Below, one piece after another: positions 14,646 through 27,600 of a stretch of DNA of 64,000 nucleotides. Each line of letters starts with the position of its first letter. Position 1 is the stretch's first letter. The notes below the pieces were generated by a model. It worked only from the letters and a program-made list of their open reading frames with translations, searched no databases and was not told the DNA's origin. Both the position numbers and the translations under genes were made by a program. The stretch comes from Protonemura montana. Its lineage: Eukaryota; Arthropoda; Insecta; Plecoptera; Nemouridae. The stretch covers positions 20,179,076 through 20,243,075 of the forward strand of contig OX387604.1 in the NCBI GenBank assembly GCA_947568835.1, written 5' to 3'.

Positions 14646-15078
14646 TCAGAAAATATCATCAACGGCGTGCAGATGGCCCAGATGTGTTCGATATTTTCCT
14701 ATGCTGCCATTCGGAATCAAAATTAGTAACTGCATCGAACTTGGTGGAAAGAAGAAAGATCGACAGTGGATATAAAGAGCAACAACGGCTGCAATCAATA
14801 TAAGTGGTGAGAAAATATAGCTGTGAATACATTTAATGTTTTCTTTGGCAAGTGAATCTGCCGCTCTTTGACACCATAAGGTGGACACTCACAATTTTTA
14901 CAATTCCAAGTGCGTCAACTAATTTCCCTCGATATTTTTTGCAACGGGCAGGTACCCCTACGAGCATGACTAGATCGTCGAGGTGCCGGCTCGCTTCAGA
15001 GACTGCTCGATCTTCTATCGACGCAGAGTTACTCTGTCCCGAGTCCCGGGACGAGAGTCCGACCCGTCTGTCTTGCAT
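14646..15078 (-). CDS. Candidate small two-exon gene, unrecognised
   Basis: On the minus strand an ATG at 15078 opens a 62-codon exon that stops exactly at a consensus donor GTGAGT (exon 15078-14893). An acceptor after a T/C-rich tract allows a second exon 14729-14646 in the same phase, ending in TGA, for 89 residues in all. The join would read ...ALGIVKI-LLILIPNGS.... The protein is serine/charge-rich at the start and hydrophobic at the junction. I recognise no family. GC content is a little above the surroundings. The main support is donor strength and phase agreement, so chance is quite possible. Confidence 0.25.
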
Positions 15079-16250
15079 GATTCATTTCAACGTTTCAAGT
15101 AAATGCTACACTATTAATAACTTCAATTCTAACTTCCGTTTGCGAATCATCAGCAGTCCATCTGAAATCTTATAAACGACGGGAAGAAGAACCCACGAAG
15201 GTATGTCGATACTTATTTACTCATACAATGACTATATGCTTGTAAACAATCGCGATGGTTGAAAAAGATGCCCATAAACTACACATTTGCCTTGGGAATT
15301 TTTTCACCATACCAGTTGATATTCTGTAACGGCTAGTAACCTTGGACGGAAATCTATGGCTTGCATTTTTTTACGTGTAGTGTAAAAATGATCACTAGAT
15401 ATGTTTTGGTGTTGCATTTAGTTTACCATTAGAGGAAAAAACCAGGAATTAAACTAAATGTCAGCGCTCTTAGAATTCAATGCTTTCAAACGAACATGCA
15501 CTAAAGAAAAAAAATTTGAAATGTGAATAGTAGCCACTAATCAGTGTAATCTCGCTTACCCTTAACAAAAATGCGCGTAATGTCTCTATGATTTTGTGTC
15601 CCAATTTCGAGGCTAACCACCGTGTACATCATGCGAATTCTGGAATGTATCATTTCAGCAATCAAACAAAACGTACACACTCTAAGAGTAAATATTCATT
15701 TATTTCAAGAGAGTGTAAATTGTTCATCAGAAAAACGGTATATCTTAGCGCTCTCTCAACACCAGTCTGTGCTCGACGTAATAAGCGTAGGATTCTAGAG
15801 AAAATGTCCCATTTCAGCTAAAAATATTTTATGAATGTCTATGGGCCCTTCCGCAATTCTGTTACGATATGATCCATCGTATACCTTCGACGCACCTTTC
15901 AGCGCACGTGGGATGAAAATGAGAGGCCTAAACAAATTGACAGCGTGCAATTCGTAAGATGAATAGAATGTTTGTTAGCTGATATTTTCCCACAAAAAGT
16001 AAAATATATACATTTTATAATGTTTAGATAAACTACTGAAGCAACTAGCAACTACTAGTTGCTCCACATAATTAATACTCACAACTAATTTTCTATCAAC
16101 ATACAAATTTGTATACCGATATAGATACATGTACACCATTCGAAGACAACCAATACGCAAACATCCCTATCGTTCATATAGAATCACCCACGGAATTGGC
16201 ACACGCAGAGACGATAGTCACGATGGGGAGGTTCGCGTAATCAGTCCGCG

Positions 16251-18627
16251 ATGAGCATTCGAAGGGTGCGGGGCTCCTTCCGCGACCCCAGCGCTCAGAG
16301 GAGGCATGGGACCGCCTCTTCGAGTGACTCGTGCCATCGAATGGCTCGCCACTCTACATGGTTGTTTCGCAACGACGAGTGGAGGCTGCTCTACGGTGAG
16401 GATTTCCTACCCCTTTTTAGTCTTTTTATCACTTTTGAATTATGAGTCCCTTGTTCCGTTACTGGAGTCAAAAGACAACCAATCAAAATTGCTTGCCCAT
16501 AGTCATTTCATTTTTGGTTACAAAATGCTTATCTCATGGGCTGAGCTATTTTGAAGATCTTCTTGACGTTGGGAAATATTTTTATTTCGTTTATTGATGA
16601 TTTGATTTTTGGGCCTAAAAATGCGAGAAAAGTTATTCCACAAATCACTTTGTCGGCTTTTATTTTGTTTGCAAAGAAACCCCAGATTACGTAATTGGAG
16701 CAAATTTCAGTTGAGCATGTTTTTTTTTGCCCGGCAGATGACGGCGAAGAAGTATCCATCATGTCGTCGAAGCACGAGGTAAGAATTCAATGAAAAGCTG
16801 TTGCCTTGTTCCTTACACCTGTCCAAGCTACTAGTCATCAATAACACTCGTTCACTAATTCCATGTAGCGCGTCTCAATGAAAGATTTTGGCTCGGAAGT
16901 GCGTGCAACTCTGGACATCACGCACTTCCTACACCAAGCCGTCCTCCTACTTGACGTGACCGAAACATCTCTCGAAGGCGTTGTGGAGCTGATGCTTCAT
17001 AAGATGCTGGGCGAAGAAGAGCCCCTGTGCACGGCAGAAGAAGCAAAATCTGTCCTCTTCACAGACAACTCAGGCAAGTACACTGCCATCTTTGAACTGC
17101 CGCAATAAGGAAGCAATTTTCTCTCCAATAAATCCCAGTTTGAGAATATTGATAGTGATTTTGTCTTTGGCAGGCCATCTGCTGGCTCGAACCATGCAAG
17201 GCACTTGTCGGAACACCGGCGGGAGCAGCTTCGACTACGACCAGTCCTGGGTCTGTGCGCTGTAAGTAGAACTCTAAAGACTGTATGTTTGTTCGTAAAT
17301 AACTCTTGAAGAAAGTATTGATTTATTGTGACACAATTTATAGAATATTTTGAATTATTTTAATTTCTTGTGCCAATGTTGTGCGAATGTTTCATAACAT
17401 TTAACAAACTCACTAGCAGTCACCCATTTAAGAAAAACTTGCGTAGGTGTTTGAGTGACTGCATGTGGAAGTATCTATGGAATTTAGTTTTCACAACAGA
17501 ATTCGCACGTTACCTATTGCAACAATTGATTTAAAATTGCTAGGGACATATAGTCGATTGGGGCAGATGAAGGATAGAACGGAAATGTTTGATTTTAAAT
17601 ATCCCTGTCAGCCAGCCGTGCAGTATGCCACACCGGACGCCCCTGTACTACTAACACTACTAACAAAATTATGTGTACAGGACCCCGGTGTGGACCACTA
17701 TGCAGATAAAAATCAATTCATAATTATAAAAAATAATAAAAATAATGCATTTCATAAGCCAGAAAAACGGGTGTTGCGCTCACCTAACCGAAAGTTGCTT
17801 TTAGTTACTAAAGCATACCGATTCTACGTTGCTTTATTGGCTGTTTAAAATGTACACTAATGTAGCTTCTCCCAAAAATTGCTTCTCCACCCAACAGTAA
17901 GTTCTCTACCAGATAACACCGTATTTTTACGGTATACTGGGCCTAGAGGAAGCCAAAAGAGGGTCAGAACTTTCTAAAAAAAACCTTGAACCTAAACATT
18001 TTCTTGGACTTTGCTGTCCCAAATCTTAATTTTTTAATAAATTCATTCATTTGTCATTCGTTTGGAATTTTGTGTTTTTTTGTGCCCTGAAAAGTCTCTG
18101 TTGTCTGGCAATCGTCGTGTAATGACCTTGATGCCTCTTGTCTGGAATAGGAAAACGTTTAAGCTTGTCCCCCACGGAACCGCCCGCTAACATTCAACTC
18201 ATAGAGTCATGAATAAATTACTCCAAAAGTGTATTCAGCTAGTTATTTTGGCATTTTTTGTTGCACCCTTATTTTGGATATCTCTAAACCAAACGTTTCT
18301 CTAATATCTCTCAAACTTGGGCTTAAGGAACTGCTAAAACATAATACATTGATAAGATCGATAAATAGATAAATCGATTAGTGCTTTGAAGTAAACTAAA
18401 ATGAAAATATGGATTGAAAACTGCTAGCGTGTCATGCTTATTGAAAAAGACCGCTTTGAGATAAAAAATAATAAAATGAGACTAAACTAAGCGTAGTAAA
18501 AATGTCAAAAAAATGGTTATTGATATTTGCATTTTTTAAGATTATTTAAATTTTTTACATTTGAAATCAAATCATGCACAGAAAAAGTGCACAGAAATAT
18601 ATAAGACTTGGTAGCGGCGGAGGGAGT

Positions 18628-18676
<49 letters not shown>

Positions 18677-21600
18677 CTTGTGTAATGAGAAAACTGCTAT
18701 GGGAAATCACAAATTACTTCCACTCTGCTGATAGATGGTGGTGAAGCCTTCCTTAAAAACATCGAACCAAAAGCTTCTATAACAATAATAAATAATAAAA
18801 CAAAAAAATGCATAGGTGAGAAGGCATTGACCGTCAACTCCCCGTCGAAATAATGTCAGCAAAATCTCCCAGCTGTCCGAATCATCAAACAATGTCAAAA
18901 TGTCCTCCTTGCGACAAAAACCTGACCGAGCTACTATCCGTTCAGATGTTCGGTTGATCATTTTCTGTTGCTCTGATAAGATACCTGATGTTATTGGCTT
19001 TCTTTCGAGTGCAACAATCGGCAAAGAACAACAAAGTAACTACAGTTTTTATTGGTCAATACATTGGCGCCACTTGTAGCAAGCCTATTAACTACTAGAT
19101 TGTGTCAACCAAATATTTACAGGTAACAAATACGTTCTAGCGAAAATCTATACTTTGTGTGTCCATTTGATCGGTTTTGGTTTGATTTATAATCGGTATT
19201 CCTCGAACAGGAAAACACGGCCTTGTGGCCGCGTTTTACAATCAGTAAAAACTAATGACAAAATTTCGGTTAGTTATTCCCTGAAAAATGCAAGGTCCAT
19301 ACAAATTATAAGATGGAAGAAACAATAGGACACATTGCGTGGTAAAGTAGTTTTTTAAAAATTAAAAAGAATGGTCTACAAATAATACTTAGACAACAAA
19401 ACGGAGAAAAGTGTTTTTTTTTTTTTTTTTGTTTGTTTATTGTTTATTTTCCATTGTAAAAAATGATTACATGCCATGATCGTTGTCACATAAAACAGTA
19501 AAAACAGGCTTTGGAAATTGTCAATTGCTAATTAAAATTTGTACATTGATCATTTTTGTTCTTTCACACAATATTTACAATCGCAACCATTCAGACTAGT
19601 ATATTCTAAGATAGTGTAAAACGAATGTTGAATTAAAAAATCTTTGACCATTCCTTTAAAGCTTTCCATGCTAATTGTTTTTTCCTTTATCCTTTATCTT
19701 TATCTTTATCTTGAGTTTTGAGCGTGGGATGGGCGAATAGTCGGATAGAATTATTTTAGGATAAAATCGTTTTCCTCGAAGGATATACATGTACTGTGAA
19801 AGATTATAGCAGAAAATGTCATCAAAAAGAGTTGGGACACATTATTTCAATCTAATACTTAATTACTGTATTGTCAAGTAACACGACCAATTCGAAATTA
19901 GCATGATACGTGAACACATGAAACCTGTGGAGTGAATTCATTTATTCACAATATGTTTACTTCCATCGCTTTATTTCAGACTGTTTTTTTTTTTTTTTTT
20001 TTTTTTTAACCAACACCATTTCCGCAACTATTCAAACATTTTCATATCCGAGTCTACCAATCAAACTTTAGAAAGAAATTTATATCAAATATCAATTAAA
20101 TTGGCTGTCACCAGTAACTAAACACCCTCTTGGACGACAGGGAAGTCATTTCCAATCGGACATTAAAATATAACTGTGATTGCCAGTTTATAGAAGAATC
20201 AGTAATATGAAATTATTTGAACCTGGAATACCACTCAGCGGATCAACATCTACGCTATCAAACTTCCCTTACACTTCCCTTACACTGTACAATTCGTCAA
20301 ATTCCCAAACTCCCCCCCCCCCCCCCAGAACTCACTACATTCGTAAGGTGCACCTTTGTCGCGACAGGTGCGATCTGCCGACGCTACAACGACGTCACGT
20401 GGCCATCGCGAGACTCCGCCAGCCCGCCAACTTTGGGAGGACCATTCACGACGTCCGTCTTTTCGTCTTGGTAATCTGTCCCAGCAAAGAGGTAAGTCGC
20501 ATTCGAACGACGAACTCGATGCTATGACGTGGCATATCGTGGCATTCCGTGGCATACTGAAGGACGCCACGGCCAATCGCCGCGAGCACAATCTCTGTGT
20601 CTGTTGCTATTGCCTTGCGATGACTGATCACTGATGACTGATGATGGCTAAAAATAAGCTCAAAGTGCTCTACTCAGAAGCATTTGCTATCAAACCACGT
20701 TTCAAAATGATTCTACCGACGGTGTTGCAAAATGGAGATTCTTTATGAGGTGACAGTGATTCAATATTCGCTAGAATGTGAAATAGCAATAGTAATTGCC
20801 AAGTGCTGCCAAGGCACACATTGATACGAAGAAATATATCACAGCAAATAATTCATAATGGTGACCAAAAAATTAGTGGCCATTTGCCAATGCTTATTGC
20901 ATTTCCCACATTATGACCTGTAATAAATATGTCACTTAGCTAATGAAGAGAGGCCAATAAAATGTTCGCCCATGGCTGATGGTGATCAATGGAAACTTTG
21001 TTTCTTTGCAGAAAGGCACCAAGAACGCCCTAGAAATGGGGCGTACTTTCTGTACTATTTTAGCCGATATAGATTTTCGGCAAATTCTCTTGGATGCTCA
21101 CACTGAGCTGGAGTTTAAGCGACTCGTGTTGAAACACACAAACGAATTGGCCCAGGAACAAACTGAAGCACAAATTTGTGACATCGCCATCGACCAAGGC
21201 AATTCTTCTCACGAGGATGCGAGGGACTCGTATGTGAGTAGACCGCAATGTACCTACTTACATAGGAAAATAGTGTATGGAATTAAAAAATGCAGGTCAC
21301 ATCGATTTTCTATTGAAAACTAAGCATGTCGCTGCAAATACGATGTCAATGGCAATGTCAGGCTTTGTCGCTGCATCGTCGAAAAGGCAGTGGGTATCAA
21401 CGCGTTGTGTGTATATTTGCAAATCATGCCTGCGCGCTCGAAGTTCCTGGAAATAGTCCCTTGGAGACGTTTCTACTTTAACCATAATAGTGATGTGATT
21501 GGTCACCGTTACCTCGCTTCGAAATAAGATAGTTTTCCCGGACATGTAGCCTGCAGCGTTGCCAGACAGTCTTTTGTTGGTGGAAATGGCGAACAGCGTT

Positions 21601-24600
21601 CTCTTATCCTGAAATAAAAACCAAAAAACTTGAAAACTTAAACATTTTATATTTATATCATACAGTATCATGCTTAGTTCATTAGTGTCACTGATAGAAT
21701 AGAGAAGAAAAGAGAGACAGGAATATTCTGTCTGGTAGAAGAAATGTGAGACAACAAGCAAGAATTATTACGACAAAACATGTTTTAGTACAAAAACCAT
21801 GTACCTGTCGCTTCGTTGCGTTGCGTTGTAGCGTCAGCGTTTGATAGGTTGACGTTTTTTAATCTCCAATGCCTTGTGAAAGAATAAAGGAATATCGAAC
21901 CGAGCGGTTCGGCGTGCTGGAAACACCGGTTCTCAATATATCACCGAAGTTAAGCAACACTGCGCTGAGTCAGGTATTGGATGGGTTACCACCATACATA
22001 TGACCATTTATTTATTTATTTGTGGTGTTTAACGACGCACTGTTTTGACATCTGGCCATGCGGCACTGGTCTAATGGCGGCGGTGAATGAGTGGATGAGG
22101 ATGAGGATGATGATGAACCTAACCTAGCCTAGAAGGGAGGAGGGGAAACCCGGTGCCGGCATGTAGCCTACTCCTGTCGAAGAGCACCAAGGGGACCACC
22201 AGCTAAACGTCCCTTCCGAAGGACGGTACAACTAGAACAGCAGGATTCCTCCACAAATCCACGATCTCGAGAGGTTAATAAGCAAGGCGAATGAAGTTGC
22301 TGTACTAACTTGCATCCCTCTAAACGCTCTCCTGAACAGAACTGGTCATGTGTATGATGGTCATCCATTCAATACCTGACACAGCACAGTGTTGCTTAAC
22401 TTCGGTGATCTAATGAGAACCGGTGTTTCCAACACGCCAAACCGTTCGGTTAACATATTTACCGGTTTACATAAAAACTACTGGATGTTTAGGGATAGTT
22501 AGGGCAAAGTCCGAAGAAGACCTTTTTTTAGAGAAGTTAAACACAGCTTTTGTAGACATTTCTGGAACGTATAATGGTGATGGTGCCATGTTTTGTTGTT
22601 CTTGCAGGAAGAAAGACTGTGCTCCATCGGCAGGGGAGTGTGCCAAGACTTTCTGAGACGTTTGCCACATTATAAGTCTGACTTCACGGATGGATGGACG
22701 GGACCACGCACCAAGCAGAAAGTTCTGTCTACCTCGCTGTTTCTATATTTCGCTTGTATTCTTCCTGCCATCGCTTTCGGGGTCTTGAATGATCACAACA
22801 CGAAAGGAAAAATAGGTTAGAAATCCACTCCAACCACTTTCAAATTGCGAGTAATTCTGAAATAAATAAATAAAATAAATTTTTTAACACTCAAAATGGC
22901 GATGATTCCACCTGGACTACAACCATTTTTGTCGGCAAAGTCGTTGATTTTCTTAAAGACAGTTTACAATCAGTACTGAGACACTGACTGACTATAAACC
23001 CAATGATAGAATAATTTATCCTAATATTAATAACATTTTGTCTTTTTAGGAGTGAAAAAAGTAATCTTTGGGCAAATAATTGGCGGACTATTCTATTCGT
23101 TTGCAAGTGGTCAACCACTTCTTATTTTGCTGACAACAGCACCTCTGGCGATTTACATCAAAAGTAAGCCCGCATTTAATATCTACTGCCAAATGTGGCC
23201 ATCTCACACCCATCACTAGCCGTTACATTTTTTCAATCACCCTGTTTTAAAGTGGATGGCCTTTTCCAGTAATTTACAGCATCTGCGAGGACTTCAACCT
23301 CGATTTCTTTGCCATTTACTGCTGCGTGGGGCTGTGGAACACATTCTTCCTGACCCTCTATGCAGTTTTCGACGTCTCGCGAATCATGCATTGGTCAACC
23401 AGATCCACGGAGGAGATATTCGCTCTATTCATCTCAGCAGCTTACTTTGTGGACGTAATCAAAGATATTGGGAAAGGTATCAAGAATTTGCATTAAAAAA
23501 AACACACTTTTTGTCGATGAAAATGCTTTGAGTGCATTTCCAAGTCGTTGAGTAGATGAAGGTTGTAGTAGGTTGAGTAGGTTGAAAAAGCGCAACCCTC
23601 ATCAGCTTGTCTTGCTGCTTTTTATGGTTTTTATTGATTTTTTAAATATTTTTATTTGCAATTTGATTTTATTTGCTTGCTTTTCAGATTTTTATGAAAA
23701 CTACTTCTCCGATGCTTGTGGAAATATGAACCCGAGTGCCAGGGGCTTGCCTGGAACAATGATATCCCAAAATATCTCTTCTCATGGGTCACTGGCAGAT
23801 ATTGACTGTCACCGGGAGAGAAGCATTCTGTGTTTGCTTCTTACTTTGGGGACCTTTGCTCTCAGCGTCATCCTATACAACTTCAACAAAACGTATGAGA
23901 CCCTGATCACTGCTATCGCTTGCAAAATTTTACCCCCTAAAATTAAATTAGATCTCAGATATTTTCACGACAATTTGCTTTCCCTAGCACGTAGTACTAT
24001 GTCCGGAAAACTAAAATACTCAAACCATAGTTTTTTTTCGTCCAAACTGGGAATGATTTGGAGTGTGGGAAACACCGGTACTCCGAGTTCACTGAAGTTA
24101 AGCAACACTGCTCTGGGTCAGATATTTGACGGGTGATCATCATACGCGTGACCAGTTCTGTTCGCAAGAGAGGTTGGAGGGATTGAAGTTATCAAAACAA
24201 CTTCATTCGCATTGCTTATCAACCTCTGAACAGCATGAATTTGTGGAAAAAGCCTGTTGTTCGAGTTGTACCGTCTTTCGGAAGGGACGTTAAGCCGGTG
24301 GGCCCCTTGGTACTATTCGCCAGGAAAAGGCCACATGCCGGCACCGGGTTTCCCCTCCTCCCTTCTGTACTAAGTTTGATTCCTGAACATTCTTATCATA
24401 ATTATTAGATCAGAGCCGCAGGACCCCTTCGCCAAAACAATGCATCGTTTCACACACCAATTCGATCGATCAATCAATCAATCAATCAACTCTAACTGGA
24501 TTCATTCTAACATCCTCAGCTTTGTCTTAGTTAATCACCAGCTGTGTCTTATTTTCAGACCGTACCTGCAAGCCAGCAAAAGGGAGATTCTTGCCGACTA

Positions 24601-27600
24601 TGCGCTCCCAACTGCAGTCCTAGTACTCAGCTTCGTTGGATCATATTTTTTTAGAGCAGTCGACTGTAAGCTCCGAAATTTCCCAACCCCTTGACCAGTA
24701 CAAAATGCACATTCAATACAGCTTTTCGCGGCAATTAGCAAACTCTTTTTGTTGCAGTGGAGCACTTCACATACGACGCAAAGAGCGCATTCGACTATCC
24801 AGATCTGCAATCGTTGTCTTGGCCAGTCATTCTGGGATGCATGGCATTGGGATTTTCTCTGTCCCTTCTCTTTTTCATGGATCAAAACATAACCAGCGCC
24901 ATTGTCAACAATCCATGCAATAAGTAAGTGTGAGAAGAAATTTTAATTGTTATCTCCAAAAAAATATACAAATTTAATTGTATCTTTTGCCGGAATTCCT
25001 AGGCTAGCAGGAAGGGTTAGTACCAAGGCTAGCATCGCTTTGATCTGTATTTCTAATGGGTATATTCATTGAAATGAATATCGAAAAGGTAATTTCAAAA
25101 TAGGTGATGCTTTTTCAATGAAAGTGTGCAGTTTTCGAAGCGTTTCGTAACTTGAGTAAGGGTGGGGGGGGGGGGGACAGACGAATATTAGCCATGGTGG
25201 TGGCTTTTTCCAGTTGTTTTGTTTCGGTATATTTAGCCAGTCGAGCTTCCCTCACGGTCAAATACCTGGTTCTAATAAGTGGGAAAATTCACAATTGTCA
25301 ATGGGAGAAATTTTGGATTAAGCAGTAAAACCATGGGTTAGTACAGGAACTTAAACACTTAGTGGTTATAGTTGAAAATAAGCGTAGCTTTAAAGCACAA
25401 ATCGAATATGTAACTAAAAAGGTAGGAAAAAGTAGGTTAGTTGAAACGGTTAGGCGGGTAAATATCCATGTGGACAAGAACTATGATGCGCCTATTAAAA
25501 TATGGAGCTACCATTACGTATCAAGCATCTCAGTATGAAGTTAATAAACTAATGATATTACAAAATAAAGCCATAAGAGTAACTCTTAGGTGCTAAAAAG
25601 TCACATATAAGTCGCATGTTACAAACCCTAAATTGGCTGAGCATGGAAAACTCGATAAAGTTGTTGGTGTTAGTTTTAACTTTTAAATAAAAAAAAGTTA
25701 TTGCCAATTTATCTTAGGTGTAAAATTCGGTTAATTAATAAAATACAGACCATTTTAACCAGAGAGGTCACCAGTAGTCGGAGTGAGAGGAGGATTCGTA
25801 AAAATAGGAAATGGTTAAGTCTGTTTCTAATAAAAGCAATTTGCTTATTTCGATTAGTTCCATTAAAAACTAGGAATGTCTTACATGGCTGCTAAATCTG
25901 AAGAATTAAAGGTGTTCTTACGTTATAGTTTGGTACAGTGAATATTTTTTAGCAAAGTCACACGTATTTTATTTTGTTTTTGCTAATTTAAGTTTTTTAT
26001 TTCTTTGTTTTTGCTTTAGAGCCAGAAATAATACATTGAAGTTGAGTTGAAATGGTACGAAATTTTGTGAAAACAGAGTTCAAAAAGCATTAAATGCCGA
26101 TTTTGAAAACATTATTTTAACAAACTGGATTGTAATATTGTGATAAGATCCGATTGTTAATGTTATTACTCCATATCAAATGTTCGGCTAATTTCTAGTG
26201 TTTGCACTCAGGTTGAAGAAGGGTCCTGCCTACCACCTGGACCTCTTGGTGGTAGCCATCTTGAACGGGGTGCTGTCCGTCTTCGGCATTCCATGGATGC
26301 ACGCCACCCTCCCCCACTCACCCATGCACATCAGAGGACTGGCCGATGTCGAGGAGAGGGTAGATCAGGGACATGTGTATGAGATGTGAGATTGACTTTT
26401 ACTAGCTTTAAGGTGGCAAACACAAAATTCGCTACGATTTCAAGGTAACTCGTGGCAGCCAGAAACCAAGACAAATTTTTTTTTTCTTATGTATATATCC
26501 GCAGTCAATCTGTAAAAATGGTGGATAGTAAACTGCTTATGCCAGGATTACAATTTTCTTAACTTCTAGATATAAATGGGAGTTAAATTAATTGTCATGG
26601 CAACAACCAATCACAGGCAGTAAAAGTCACCTGTTTCTGTGAGTAAAAATACGGTAATACCGAGACTTAAACCAACTAAATCTACAACCCAAGTGCTGCT
26701 CATAAAGCTAACTTTTGTTTAACAGTGATTTCATTAAAAAAGGGTTTACCTGATCACCTGCGAGTCGAAATGGTGAATAGTAACATCCGTTAAGCCAGAT
26801 TTAAACAAAAAACAATTAATCTAAAAATTGTAAAAATGAATTCGTCAGAATGATTCGCGTTTGTCGTCTTTACCACATTTATGGTTGACTGCAGTAACAA
26901 CAAATAAAAAAATGACAGGTTTTTCCAGCTCCCACTTGATTACCCTTTGTATGCCAAATTCTTTCGGGATTTGCAAATAATTTGATTTTCGTAACGATTT
27001 GTTTTGATTACAGAATCGTGAAAGTACGTGAGACGAGGTTGACTTCAATAATAGCGCACTTGCTGATTGCAATCTCTATATTTTTATTGCCGTACCCACT
27101 GGCATACATACCTACTGCAGTATTGGAGGGCCTCTTCCTTTACATGGGGGTAATTACACTCGAAGGCAACCAAATGTTTGACCGCATTACACTCATGTTC
27201 ATGGAACAAGTGGGTATTTCTCTGTACATATTATAAACAACGCATTGTGACTTCTGTTTATTTTGGTGATACAATAATGATATCCTGATTCTAGAGCGCC
27301 TACCCACCAAACCATTACATACGAAGGGTGCCCCAGCGTCGTATCCACACTTTCACAGCATGCCAAGTTTTCCAGCTTTTTGTCATGTGTGTTTTCGGGT
27401 TTTCACCATGGGCATATCTAAAAGTGATATTTCCTTTTATCATTCTTCTGCTTATGCCAATCAGGTAAATACTTACTATTTAGTACTTAATATTGGTAAC
27501 ATTTGGTTTCTGAAAATATCATTTGTGATCATAGGATCAAACCTCTGATTCAAATTCTGATCAAAGAGATATAAAAGAAAGATTTTATAATTATCGATAA

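Larger units (their letters stand above)
10982..16250. other. Intergenic gap between EEA1 and SLC4A11
   Basis: About 5.3 kb with no convincing conserved protein. It begins with the EEA1 3' UTR; ATTAAA hexamers at 11303-11308 and 11378-11383 are possible poly(A) signals. It holds an 18-base C tract (12647-12664), a foldback hairpin (13446-13569) and one doubtful two-exon minus-strand ORF (14646-15078). The open stretches near 11105, 12953 and 13949 show no domain or splice logic. Confidence 0.6.

Noticed and set aside
17465..17848. 127-codon plus-strand open frame in an SLC4A11 intron
   Set aside because: No domain and lysine/asparagine-rich composition typical of AT-rich noise; it includes a hairpin, and the conserved frame is satisfied by splicing across it.
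18707..19024. 105-codon minus-strand open frame beside the poly-G tract
   Set aside because: Some protein-like composition ([20 protein letters not shown]) but no ATG, splice site or recognised homolog could be tied to it.
21899..22005. Functional 5S rRNA gene
   Set aside because: Only the internal-promoter-like part resembles 5S rRNA, the ends do not pair as a 5S molecule would, and the copies continue into SINE bodies.
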